Positions 7,309 to 15,748 of a stretch of DNA of 22,110 bases are shown here, piece by piece. The position numbers were made by a program, and so were the translations under genes. Under the pieces are notes generated by a model that saw only the letters and a list, made by a program, of their open reading frames with translations, had not been told where the DNA came from and did no database searches. Positions within the stretch are counted from its first letter, which is position 1; every line of letters starts with the position of its first letter. The DNA is from Promethearchaeota archaeon (GTDB taxonomy: Archaea > Asgardarchaeota > Lokiarchaeia > Sigynarchaeales > SOKP01). The stretch is taken from the NCBI GenBank assembly GCA_019057975.1, contig JAHLWJ010000035.1, forward strand, positions 1 to 22,110. The letters are read 5' to 3'.

Positions 7309-8313
7309 CTATAAAAAATGTTTTATTCTTTCAACAATTTTAAGAAGAACTGTGTCTAAATCTGCTTTAAAGGTTAAAGCCGCAGCACCATCATGTCCTC
7401 CACCACTTCCTTCCGAATATTCTGATATTTCTTCTAAAATTTTCCCTAGATGTAATCCAGTTTTCATACAAATGCTTTTTTTTGCTCTACAATTAATCAT
7501 ATTCTTATCTTTTTCCTTTGAATAAATAATACTGATGTCAAATCCAGTTCTTATTAACATCGATGCAACACTGGCTCCAAAACTACTAACATTACTAATT
7601 CCAATTAAATAATCTCCTTTACGAATTAACTTGACTCTCTGTAACCCTTTTATTTTAGCAATCCTCTCTGAAATATCAGTATCAGTTTTTAACATTAATT
7701 GTAGTTGTTGAAAATTCACTTCTTCATCTAATAAATTGCTCACTTTTTTAATCGTTTGATTGTTTCCATATTTAAAAAAACCAGAATCAGTTAAAATAGC
7801 AATAACTATGAGATTTTTATAGGGGGTTGTTAAATTTTGGTTATAATATTCAAATAACTCTAAAATAATTTCAGTGGTTGAAGAAACATTATCATTTATT
7901 AAATTTAGTGAAGAAATATTTCCATTTTTTAAATTATTTTTACCAAAATGGTGATGATCTATAAATATATAAGGAATTTCTAATTTAATGGCTTTGCTAC
8001 AATTAAATTTTATTTGACTTAAATCATTTGTATCATTTATTATGCATACGTCGAATTCAGAAAAATCTACTTCACTTTTATGTTTAAAATTAAATTCAGG
8101 GAATTTTTCTGAAAATCTGAGCAGAAAATTTTTTGTATGCTTTGAGAGTTCTGAGAAAAAGATTGATATCGGTTTGTTACAGTGTTGGATTAAAAAGAAT
8201 CTTAAAGCATAACAAGATACAAACCCATCAATATCAACTAAATCATGAGTTGTAATAAGGATTTTTTTACCCTTTAAAAAGGTTAAAAAATCTTCATATT
8301 TAGAATATAACAT
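7309..8313 (-). CDS. DHH-family phosphoesterase (RecJ/NrnA-like)
   Basis: This 334-residue protein has the metal-binding motifs of the DHH superfamily in order: THDLVDIDGFVS (22-33, motif I), INDTNDLS (92-99), the DHH triad IFIDHHHFG (117-124), LTDSG (174-178), and a C-terminal DHHA1 domain ending in GSGGGHDGAA (302-311). These place it among Mn-dependent phosphodiesterases that cleave short RNA or DNA oligomers or cyclic dinucleotides. The exact substrate is not readable. It follows prefoldin beta by 8 nt at the end of the eL43-Pcc1-prefoldin run. The context of exosome genes suggests a role in RNA turnover (nanoRNA degradation), which is inference. Confidence 0.85.
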   Translation of the reverse strand: MLYSKYEDFLTFLKGKKILITTHDLVDIDGFVSCYALRFFLIQHCNKPISIFFSELSKHTKNFLLRFSEKFPEFNFKHKSEVDFSEFDVCIINDTNDLSQIKFNCSKAIKLEIPYIFIDHHHFGKNNLKNGNISSLNLINDNVSSTTEIILELFEYYNQNLTTPYKNLIVIAILTDSGFFKYGNNQTIKKVSNLLDEEVNFQQLQLMLKTDTDISERIAKIKGLQRVKLIRKGDYLIGISNVSSFGASVASMLIRTGFDISIIYSKEKDKNMINCRAKKSICMKTGLHLGKILEEISEYSEGSGGGHDGAAALTFKADLDTVLLKIVERIKHFL

Positions 8314-8321
8314 GAAGTTGT

Positions 8322-8684
8322 TTAGACGCTTTTATTTTGAAGATCAGCTTGGATAGAATTACTCAATGTTGTAATTTGATTTTCCAATCTTGCTTTTTTT
8401 TGGTCTAATGTTTTTAATCTCATTTCAAGAGTTACCTTTAGACTTTTTTTCTCATCTAGAAGCTTATTCTTTTCACTTTTCAACATTATTCCGCCAAGTG
8501 ACTTAAAAACTGGTGTGTCTGCGTCGACTTTTTCCAATTCTTCTATTGCAAATTCGGTTTCTCTTAGATGGGATTCTGTCTGATTTTTTTGGGTATTAAT
8601 AATTTCATAAGTTTGTTGTAGGTTCGCTAGATTTTGGATTTTATTTCTTTGTTCTTCATCAAGATTGTTTAAATTGATTGACAT
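8322..8684 (-). CDS. pfdB: prefoldin subunit beta
   Basis: This 120-residue protein has two long charged helices flanking a short central hairpin (ADTPVFKSLGGIML, about 54-67). This is the beta-type prefoldin fold; the VFKSLGGIML block is the family hallmark. Prefoldin is a hexamer of two alpha and four beta subunits that holds unfolded protein by its coiled-coil tips and passes it to the thermosome. Its place after Pcc1 in the eL43-Pcc1-prefoldin cluster is conserved in archaea. ATG 8684 lies 53 nt downstream of the Pcc1 stop; the alpha subunit is not in this window. Confidence 0.93.
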   Translation of the reverse strand: MSINLNNLDEEQRNKIQNLANLQQTYEIINTQKNQTESHLRETEFAIEELEKVDADTPVFKSLGGIMLKSEKNKLLDEKKSLKVTLEMRLKTLDQKKARLENQITTLSNSIQADLQNKSV

Positions 8685-8737
8685 TTTTTTGTACTTCTTC
8701 TTATTCTATAATTGTATTGTAGTAATATTTCTTTATT

Positions 8738-9004
8738 TTAAGAAATTTCTGCTATTTGTAAGGTATTATCAATGACTTTTCCAAAACTAATAATTTCATT
8801 CATACTAGCTCGAAATGCCGTGATATCACAAGATTCGACCTTAAAGATTAACTTACAATCATTTTGTTTTTCTACTAATACTTTAGATCGATTTGTTTGT
8901 AATTTTTTAATTTCAGGAATAAACGAGTTATAAGAAATATCTCTTATCTGGGAATCATTAAAGTTTAATTCTATTATTGATTCAATTGTAAAATTTTTAT
9001 TCAT
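8738..9004 (-). CDS. pcc1: KEOPS complex subunit Pcc1
   Basis: This 88-residue protein contains DITAFRASMNEI near its C-terminus, matching the Pcc1/CTAG helix pattern D-x-T-A-x-R-A-S-x-N. It is preceded by three beta strands, and the length is typical. Pcc1 dimerises and contacts Kae1 in KEOPS, which transfers the threonylcarbamoyl group to A37 of ANN-decoding tRNAs. The ATG overlaps the eL43 stop by one base (TAATG), so translation is coupled. In many archaea rpoP lies between eL43 and Pcc1; here it does not. Confidence 0.85.
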   Translation of the reverse strand: MNKNFTIESIIELNFNDSQIRDISYNSFIPEIKKLQTNRSKVLVEKQNDCKLIFKVESCDITAFRASMNEIISFGKVIDNTLQIAEIS

Positions 9005-9285
9005 TATTCTTCAACAGTTTCTAATTCTCTTTGCTTACGTTTAGCAATTCTAAAGGATTCGGCACCTCTAGGTGTTTCGATGAAATAAGCACCCCCAGTA
9101 AATCGAGCTTCACATTTTCTACAATACCAAATACCGGTTGACATTCTATGTATAGATCCTCTAGTTTCACATCTAGGGCATTTAGTATCTCCTTTCATTT
9201 TTTCTAAAATTAAACGAGTTCTTTTGCGTAAAGTACTCCCATAACGAGCACCGTATTTACCAGTGATTCCCGTTCGCTTTCCCAT
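9004..9285 (-). CDS. rpl37ae: 50S ribosomal protein eL43 (L37Ae)
   Basis: This 93-residue zinc-ribbon ribosomal protein has Cys36/Cys39 (CPRC) and Cys55/Cys58 (CRKC) as zinc ligands. The N-terminus GKRTGITGKYGARYGSTLRK is highly conserved in archaeal and eukaryotic L37Ae. It binds 23S rRNA in the large subunit. It heads the eL43-Pcc1-prefoldin-DHH run. On the minus strand a TATA-like TTTAATATAA lies about 30-40 bases upstream (near 9320), so a promoter is likely in the 9286-9482 divergent gap. Confidence 0.96.
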   Translation of the reverse strand: MGKRTGITGKYGARYGSTLRKRTRLILEKMKGDTKCPRCETRGSIHRMSTGIWYCRKCEARFTGGAYFIETPRGAESFRIAKRKQRELETVEE

Positions 9286-9482
9286 TTTATCTCAAAAATC
9301 GTTTTTAATAATTGATGTTATATTAAAACTTAGGGTAAACTATAAATTTTTCTAAACAACAATAGAAATTTGCATGGTAATTTTTATTTTGACCAAAGTG
9401 AAACTAATTATAAAGGAAATTTATAAATAAATGATCATATAACAATTAAATTAATTATAATTCCTAATTTTTATTGTCATTT
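9286..9482. promoter_or_regulatory. divergent promoter region between eL43 and the dikinase-like gene
   Basis: This AT-rich gap of about 200 bases separates genes transcribed away from each other, so it must hold promoters for both. Candidate TATA-like stretches are ATATTAAAA near 9320 (minus-strand gene) and TTTATAAATA near 9420 (plus-strand gene). I see no clear operator repeat or riboswitch. Confidence 0.5.
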
Positions 9483-12206
9483 ATGTCAAATCAAGTATCT
9501 TTTATTGTGGATTTAACTCAATTGGATATTGATAATTTAGAAGTAGGAAATAAAGCCGCTAATTTAAGCAAATTAATTCAATATAAATTCTCTGTTCCTG
9601 AAGGTTTTGTTATTAAAACTAATGCGTATAATGAATTTGTGAGTTTTAATAATCTAGATGATATAATACAAGAAGCTTTATTAAAAATCGTGTTCGATAA
9701 TTATGAAACTACTGAAAAGTGTTCTAAGACCATCCAAGACTCAATTAAGAATAGTGAATTTCCTTCAGAACTAGTTAATGAATTAGAATTGAAATATAAA
9801 GAATTTTCCTCTTATAATGTTGCTGTTCGATCATCAGCAACCGCTGAGGATCTTCCATCTGCTTCGTTTGCTGGACAATATGATACATATTTGAATTTGA
9901 GGGATTTTTCTCAAATTCTCAAGCATATTAAGAAATGTTATGGGTCACTATGGACAAGTCGGGCAATTATATATAGATATAAAAACAAAATCCCCCATGA
10001 GAGGGTTAAAATTGCTGTTATTGTGCAAAAGATGATATCTGCGAAGTCTGCTGGTGTTTTATTTACCTTAAATCCAATAACTTCTAAGAATGACGAATTA
10101 ATAATTGAGTCAAATTTTGGATTGGGAGAATCAATTGTATCAGGAAAAGCTAGCCCAGATCAATTCTTTATAAGAAAACTAAAGAGAGGATTACTTAACA
10201 TTTTTAATAGACGAATAGGTAGAAAAAGATTAGCAGCACATCCAAAGTCTAAAGGAACTGATGGAGGTATTGAGTATATGGAATTATCCGAAGATTTAGC
10301 CCAACAACCGTCTCTTTCTGATAGTGATATTATAAAACTTGCTAAAATAGGACTTCAGATAGAAAAAAAGTTTAATAGAATTCCTCAAGATATTGAATGG
10401 GCTATAGATCAAGATCAGCGAATTAATATTCTACAAACTCGACCCATTACAGCAATAAAGGCAGATCTTATTCCACCTAAAATATTATGGAGTAGAGGAT
10501 ATTCAGATGACTATTGGAATGATAATGTCACTCCGCTCTATTTTGAACTTCTAGGAGATCATATAACAAAAATAGTTAATATAGAATTAAACGACATAAT
10601 GGGCTATAAGCGAATGGATACTGAATTATTAAAATTATATAATGCCCATGTTTATTTCAATCTCAATGTGATAAAAAGAAAAGTAGAGAATGAAATACCC
10701 AAATTTATTCGTAATGAAGACGTTTTAAATTATTTTCCAGAAGGTTCGGGTCCTTATGGAAAAATTACGACAAAGAATCTTCCATTTCATATTATTAGTC
10801 GAATAGTTGCAGAGCTCAGGATAAGTTCCTATGATCCTAACGGATCAATATCTAAAACCGCTGAAGCGTATGAAAATTGGAATCAAGAATCATTTATTCC
10901 TTATTGTAAAAAATTTGAAAATCAACTACAAGAAATTGGCGAACTAAAGGATCTTATTAGCTTAGTTGAAGATTTAGATAGAATTATGATTGCTCATTTT
11001 CGACTTGTTCGATATGGGATTCCTGTCCATAACATAGGGATGAATTTATTAGTCCAATATCTTCTTACTCGATTTATTAGTAAGGAGGAATGTTATCAAC
11101 TATATCCAATATTGATATCAGGGCTTAAAAACAAATTAACAGAAACTAATGATAAAATCCATAATTTAGCTTCTCTTATTAATAAATCTCAGGAACTGAA
11201 ATCAATATTCGTTAATCAAGATTCATCAGAGATTTATAACGCTTTATCAACAAAAAATAATCCATCTTTTCAAAATTTCTTAAGTGAATTTGAAATATTT
11301 CTAAATGAACATGGGGTACGTGGTTTTACCAGAGAAATATATTACCCCCGGTGGAAAGAACCACCAATGAACAATGTTTTTGATATCCTAAAATCGTTAG
11401 TTATAGATAAATGTGAAGAACTGGATACGATAAAAGCTATAAATTTGAAGAAAAGAGAGCGAACTGAAATGATTGTAGAGAAAAAGATAAGATCCCAACG
11501 ATTTGGGATATTAAAATGGAAAATATTTTCTGCAATATTAAAAAATAGTAGGAAATACATATCATTTCGGGAGAATCAGCGCTTTAACCTCGATAAATGG
11601 ATTACAATGAATAGAAATGCCTATTTAAAAATTGGGAAAAATTTTGCAAAAAGAGGAATAATACCGGATGAGAATAAAATCTTTTTCCTCCGTAAACATG
11701 AAATTAAGAAATTAGCATTAGACAAATATACTAGTCAGGAAATTCAACAAATATCATCTGAAGTAATTAAACGTTATGAAGATTTTAAAAGACATGAAAA
11801 CAAAATACCTCCTAAGTTTCTTTTGGGTTCACGAGAATTTGATGATGAGTTAAAATATAACGAGAAAAGCCCGATTTTTAATGGTCTTCCCGCAAGTCAG
11901 GGGATTACGACTGCACCTATACGCGTCCTTCATGATATTAATCTCATTTCTACTGTACGAAGAGGAGAGATTATAGTTGTACCCCAAACAGATCCTGGTT
12001 GGACTCCTGTTTTTTCAAAAATCGGGGGATTAATAACAGAAACGGGTGGAATTCTTTCTCATGGAGCCGTAGTCTCACGAGAATATGGTATCCCAGCAGT
12101 AACAAATATTACAAATGCAAGCAAAATTTTTAAAACTGGTCAAATAGTAAAAATAAATGGTTTTAATGGAACCGTTATACCTCAAAACTTAGAAGAGAGA
12201 GGCTAA
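9483..12206 (+). CDS. PEP-synthase/rifampin-phosphotransferase-like dikinase lacking the PEP-binding barrel
   Basis: This protein of about 907 residues begins with a PPDK-type ATP-grasp domain: GNKAANLSKL and FSVPEGFVI near the start, AVRSSATAEDLPSASFAGQY (about 112-131), GVLFTLNPIT, NFGLGESIVSG and WAIDQDQRINILQTRPIT. A long alpha-helical middle region (about 335-780) follows. It ends with a swivelling phosphohistidine domain: GEIIVVPQTDPGWTPVF and GGILSHGAVVSREYGIPAV with His860. The C-terminal TIM barrel of true PEP synthase is absent. This architecture (ATP-grasp, substrate domain, His domain) is that of rifampin phosphotransferase and related dikinases, which move phosphate from ATP via His to an acceptor bound by the middle domain. 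The acceptor here is unknown. I chose ATG 9483 over a TTG at 9474. The next gene starts 5 nt after the stop. Confidence 0.8.
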   Translation: MSNQVSFIVDLTQLDIDNLEVGNKAANLSKLIQYKFSVPEGFVIKTNAYNEFVSFNNLDDIIQEALLKIVFDNYETTEKCSKTIQDSIKNSEFPSELVNELELKYKEFSSYNVAVRSSATAEDLPSASFAGQYDTYLNLRDFSQILKHIKKCYGSLWTSRAIIYRYKNKIPHERVKIAVIVQKMISAKSAGVLFTLNPITSKNDELIIESNFGLGESIVSGKASPDQFFIRKLKRGLLNIFNRRIGRKRLAAHPKSKGTDGGIEYMELSEDLAQQPSLSDSDIIKLAKIGLQIEKKFNRIPQDIEWAIDQDQRINILQTRPITAIKADLIPPKILWSRGYSDDYWNDNVTPLYFELLGDHITKIVNIELNDIMGYKRMDTELLKLYNAHVYFNLNVIKRKVENEIPKFIRNEDVLNYFPEGSGPYGKITTKNLPFHIISRIVAELRISSYDPNGSISKTAEAYENWNQESFIPYCKKFENQLQEIGELKDLISLVEDLDRIMIAHFRLVRYGIPVHNIGMNLLVQYLLTRFISKEECYQLYPILISGLKNKLTETNDKIHNLASLINKSQELKSIFVNQDSSEIYNALSTKNNPSFQNFLSEFEIFLNEHGVRGFTREIYYPRWKEPPMNNVFDILKSLVIDKCEELDTIKAINLKKRERTEMIVEKKIRSQRFGILKWKIFSAILKNSRKYISFRENQRFNLDKWITMNRNAYLKIGKNFAKRGIIPDENKIFFLRKHEIKKLALDKYTSQEIQQISSEVIKRYEDFKRHENKIPPKFLLGSREFDDELKYNEKSPIFNGLPASQGITTAPIRVLHDINLISTVRRGEIIVVPQTDPGWTPVFSKIGGLITETGGILSHGAVVSREYGIPAVTNITNASKIFKTGQIVKINGFNGTVIPQNLEERG

Positions 12207-12211
12207 AAAAA

Positions 12212-13189
12212 TTGGAACCCTTAACTCATTCTGATCAATGTACCGATCATCCAGAATGGAATGAATCTTACTATTTCGTCTTTTATAGTAAAGAACATAA
12301 TTTAGGAGGAATGACACGATTAGGATTTAAGCCCAATAAGCAAGAAGGAATGGCTTTTTACTTTTTATTTTTACCTAATGGCTCAGCAGCGGGATATAAT
12401 TTAGTTCAAAAAGTTGAGGACTATACAAATTCCCTTCAAGTTGGTGGTGTAATTCATAATTGTAAAAATAGCTCACAATGGAACTACAGATTTCAAGGAA
12501 ACATGATTGCTGTAGAAAATTCTGAAGATTTACCCAAAGTCCGTGAAAATCCTACATTGATTGCAAATACTTTGAAAGTAAAAATCGATATTGACTTCGA
12601 TCCTATGAATAAAGTTTATGAATATAGTGAAAATATGACTCCAGAATCATTAGAAATAGGAAAAAAAGCAGGAGATAAACACTGGGAACAAATAGCTAAT
12701 TTATCTGGAAATATTCAGATTGATAATACAAATTTCCCTATAAAAAATACTATTGGGCAAAGAGATCATACTTATGGTGTGAGAGATTGGACAGGAGTAG
12801 GTAATTGGTTATATTATGTAGTGTGGTTCAATAAGAATTTAGGAATAAATCCAGCAGCAATAGTTACAGATGATGGCCGTTTATCTACAGGAGGATTTTT
12901 GTTTAAAAATGGGGAGAATATACCATTGAAAACAATTAATATCGTTGATCAGAAGTTTCGAAAAGATGGAATCTTTCCTGTAAGTTCAGAGCTTGAAATT
13001 GTGGATGCTTTAGGTGAAAGCCATCAGTTGAAAGCTAATGTTGGTCCAATAATACCAGTCCCCTTCTTAGATGGCGAGGGCAACCAATCTATACTTGTTC
13101 AATCATTAGGCAATTTTGAACTGGATGGAATAAAAGGTGGTTACGGAACGTTTGAAACTTTAAGAAAAGTGAAATTAGATAAAAAATAA
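12212..13189 (+). CDS. DUF7064/CrtC-like lipocalin-superfamily protein, function unknown
   Basis: This 325-residue soluble protein is rich in predicted beta strands. Its N-terminal ESYYFVFYSKEHNLGGMTRLGF and later GQRDHTYGVRDWTG motif resemble the DUF7064/DUF7065 group, which is related to hydroxyneurosporene-dehydratase (CrtC)/AttH-like lipocalin folds that bind hydrophobic molecules. No catalytic residues can be assigned with confidence. The start is TTG at 12212, supported by GAGAGG at 12197-12202 with good spacing; the preceding gene ends 5 nt upstream, so the two are surely co-transcribed. The pairing suggests that this protein and the dikinase act on the same small or lipid-like compound (inference). 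Confidence 0.6.
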   Translation: MEPLTHSDQCTDHPEWNESYYFVFYSKEHNLGGMTRLGFKPNKQEGMAFYFLFLPNGSAAGYNLVQKVEDYTNSLQVGGVIHNCKNSSQWNYRFQGNMIAVENSEDLPKVRENPTLIANTLKVKIDIDFDPMNKVYEYSENMTPESLEIGKKAGDKHWEQIANLSGNIQIDNTNFPIKNTIGQRDHTYGVRDWTGVGNWLYYVVWFNKNLGINPAAIVTDDGRLSTGGFLFKNGENIPLKTINIVDQKFRKDGIFPVSSELEIVDALGESHQLKANVGPIIPVPFLDGEGNQSILVQSLGNFELDGIKGGYGTFETLRKVKLDKK

Positions 13190-13251
13190 AACGATTTCTA
13201 AATAATAAGAAAATTTGTAAAAAATAATAAAAAAATTATTAATAAAAAAAA

Positions 13252-14079
13252 TTATTTAATGGAAGTCTTATATTGTAATAGATTTAATTCTTTTCTTAGT
13301 TTCTGACTAATTTCTAGCGACTTTTTTCCTAACATCTTAATATCATCAAATGAAAATGTAGTAGCCCCACTTTTTTGAATAGAGGTTATCTTTTTCTCAG
13401 TTACTGATATTGAGATTTTCCCCTCGCAAATTAATTCTTCAGGTAAATTAGGATCTAAAAAGATAATATCATCAATCTTTCCATAGGTAAAAACTAATGG
13501 TATTTCATTTACTAAATCGTCTCCTGTTAAATATTTTCCAGTCCATTCAAGACCATTATCTCCAATTATGCCCTCGGGAAGATGTGCTGAAAGTAACGTC
13601 GTTATAGCACTTACTCCTCCAGTATCAATTAAATTACCATCATGGTTTATGACATACATATCAAGAAATAAGATATATACAGCTTCTTTTTCTTTAATAC
13701 AAAGTTTTTGTGTTTGAATGCAATCAGCATGTCGGATACCTCGATCTACAACTCTAGCTAGTTCTATAGATTGTTCATCTGGAGGACCTCTTTCAAATAA
13801 AGGAGATGCTAATGGAAGTAACTCTGCCATAACAGTACAAACACCCTCATTTGGAAGATCAGGAAATGGTTGACCAATGTCATATTTTAAACCAGTAATA
13901 ATCCTCGTGTCTCCTAAAGTAACATCGGCAGAACCTTCAGCTGAGGCAATTGTGTCACTTTCAATTCTAAAATCGCGATACTCCCATAACCCTCTGCCAT
14001 CAATACGCTCTTCTTTTCTTAAATTTGATAAAATATAATTTTTTTCTATGCGTGAAACTATCCGTCTAACATTCATCAT
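13252..14079 (-). CDS. rrp42: archaeal exosome subunit Rrp42
   Basis: This 275-residue RNase PH-fold protein has the Rrp42 start ILSNLRKEERIDGRGLWEYR, then the central GQPFPDLPNEG, SIELARVVDRGIRHADCIQ and a C-terminal GGVSAITTLLSAHLPE block. In the archaeal exosome Rrp42 forms a hexameric ring with Rrp41. It shapes the active site and binds RNA but lacks catalytic aspartates of its own. It starts 2 nt after the rrp41 stop. It is the last gene of this minus-strand run. Downstream, the run is interrupted by two plus-strand genes before eL43 resumes the usual superoperon. Confidence 0.95.
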   Translation of the reverse strand: MMNVRRIVSRIEKNYILSNLRKEERIDGRGLWEYRDFRIESDTIASAEGSADVTLGDTRIITGLKYDIGQPFPDLPNEGVCTVMAELLPLASPLFERGPPDEQSIELARVVDRGIRHADCIQTQKLCIKEKEAVYILFLDMYVINHDGNLIDTGGVSAITTLLSAHLPEGIIGDNGLEWTGKYLTGDDLVNEIPLVFTYGKIDDIIFLDPNLPEELICEGKISISVTEKKITSIQKSGATTFSFDDIKMLGKKSLEISQKLRKELNLLQYKTSIK

Positions 14080-14081
14080 CT

Positions 14082-14837
14082 TTACTTTTCACCCTCTCCT
14101 TCTTTTAAGGTTATGTATTTACTTTTTAAAGAATCTAATTGCATTTGATGTATTTTACTTAAAGCATCTTTTGCTATGTCTAAGAATTTTATCATCTCAT
14201 CTAAATCCATATCTCCATCAAATTGCAGTAATGAGATTTCTTCATTATACCATGTTATAGCAATCGGTAAATCAGCATCTCCGGCTTTATCTTCAATTCC
14301 AGAAAGATCTACAACTTGTTTACCGTCTATCTTACCCAATGCTACAGCTGAAACTAAACTTTTCATTGGTATTCCTGCATCTGCTAAAGCTAATGCTGCT
14401 ACTGTAGTACTGGCGCACCTAGTGCCCCCATCTGCATCCACAACTTCAATAAAGACTTCAAAGCTCGTACCGGGGTATAATTCGAGAAAGAGGATTGGTT
14501 CTAAACAATCTGATACAATCATAGAAATTTCTTTTTCTCTGCGCCCAGGTGCAGGTCTTTTTCTGTCAAAAACTGAATATGTCGCCATCCTATAAAAGAC
14601 TCTTAAAATTCCTCTATCTGGCTTAGCTAAATGATGTGGGTGAACTTCTCTTGGTCCATAAACAGCAGCAAAAACTTTATTGTTTCCCCATTCCAGATAT
14701 GCAGAACCATCTGCGCTTTTGATGACACCTACTTCCATCTTAATAGGTCTTAATTCATCTAATTCTCTACCATCAAGTCTTTTTCCATCTTCACGGAATA
14801 ACTTCTCGGGATATTCATCTTTAATAATCAACGGCAT
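14082..14837 (-). CDS. rrp41: archaeal exosome catalytic subunit Rrp41
   Basis: This 251-residue RNase PH-type 3'-5' phosphorolytic exoribonuclease shows RLDGRELDELRPI near the N-terminus, the phosphate/RNA-binding pair Arg99-Arg100 in APGRREKEIS, the catalytic motif GDADLPIA with Asp187 and Asp189, and EVVDADGGTRCASTTVAALA. It uses phosphate to degrade RNA, or adds heteropolymeric tails in reverse. Rrp41 and Rrp42 form the ring and Rrp4 the cap. The ATG follows the rrp4 stop directly with no gap. A short charged C-terminal tail follows the domain. Confidence 0.97.
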   Translation of the reverse strand: MPLIIKDEYPEKLFREDGKRLDGRELDELRPIKMEVGVIKSADGSAYLEWGNNKVFAAVYGPREVHPHHLAKPDRGILRVFYRMATYSVFDRKRPAPGRREKEISMIVSDCLEPILFLELYPGTSFEVFIEVVDADGGTRCASTTVAALALADAGIPMKSLVSAVALGKIDGKQVVDLSGIEDKAGDADLPIAITWYNEEISLLQFDGDMDLDEMIKFLDIAKDALSKIHQMQLDSLKSKYITLKEGEGEK

Positions 14838-15671
14838 TTATTCTATACCTCTTATTTTTTTCTCATTTATAATAAATTCCTGCATTCGGTCAGTTAAACC
14901 TACTGTGTGTGCTTCTGTCGCAATTTTCTGTATTGATTCCACTAATAACCTTTCATGAGCAATATCTTCACCTTTTAACCATATGCGCCCATTTTGAGTT
15001 ACAAAAATATTGGTTTTTGTCAAGTTTTTTAGCATTTTAATCATTGAACCATCGCGACCTATAACTCGGGGAATTTTTGGTGGATCTATTGAAATTACAA
15101 ATCCATTGTTTTTTTTGCCCAAATATTTGCCAACAGTAGTTAATTCAGGCTTGTTTAAACGATCAGCTGATAAAATTTTTACAATCAAGATATCTCCTAT
15201 TTCATACCTTTCAATATTTGCTTCATCTTGAGAATAACCTCTGCCACCACTGCCCCTGAATGATCTCATCTTACCTCTCTTTATAGTGTTTTTTGGTTTA
15301 AGCGTGCCAAAATCTTTTGCATTAATATCACATTTATATTTCACAGGATTTTTATCAACAACAAGAGCAATAATTTTATCTCCAGGTCGAGGTGTATAAA
15401 ATCCTCTAAGGGGAATCACATTTATATAATTTTTTCTTATTTGTTTTAACCCAATATTTAAAGAAATTATCTTAGTTCTCGCACTATTATAAATTGTACC
15501 TCTACCAGGTAAAAAATTCTTAGTGTCTTCAGTTAATACCTCTCCAGGTACAACGACATCTCTCGAATCTTCATTACCTTCGAAATCTTCGAAGTCTTCA
15601 CCCTCTTTTTCATCGTTTTCTTGAGTCTTTTTTATAACTTCTTCATCTGTTTCATTCTCCAAAATAATCAC
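14838..15671 (-). CDS. rrp4: archaeal exosome cap subunit Rrp4 with acidic N-terminus and RG-rich insertion
   Basis: This 277-residue RNA-binding cap protein begins with an acidic extension (about 7-38, many Glu and Asp). An N-terminal domain with VVPGEVL and PGRGTIYN (about 40-62) follows, then an S1 domain (about 85-175) and a KH domain with GRDG (205-208) in PRVIGRDGSMIKML. The S1 domain contains an Arg/Gly/Ser-rich stretch (about 132-145, with FRGSGGRGY) where ordinary Rrp4 has a short acidic or hydrophobic turn. The acidic tail and RG patch are unusual and may tune RNA binding (inference). The start is GTG at 15671. It lies directly upstream of rrp41. Confidence 0.94.
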   Translation of the reverse strand: MIILENETDEEVIKKTQENDEKEGEDFEDFEGNEDSRDVVVPGEVLTEDTKNFLPGRGTIYNSARTKIISLNIGLKQIRKNYINVIPLRGFYTPRPGDKIIALVVDKNPVKYKCDINAKDFGTLKPKNTIKRGKMRSFRGSGGRGYSQDEANIERYEIGDILIVKILSADRLNKPELTTVGKYLGKKNNGFVISIDPPKIPRVIGRDGSMIKMLKNLTKTNIFVTQNGRIWLKGEDIAHERLLVESIQKIATEAHTVGLTDRMQEFIINEKKIRGIE

Positions 15672-15748
15672 ACTCTTTTTTTAACTTATTATAACCTAAC
15701 CATTGCTAAAAAAATAACATAAACGAGAATTAATTAAAAACTTCTTGG

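Noticed and set aside
8685..9004. A hidden rpoP (Rpb12) gene between eL43 and prefoldin beta
   Set aside because: The eL43 stop and Pcc1 start overlap, and the 53-base Pcc1-prefoldin gap is too short for it.
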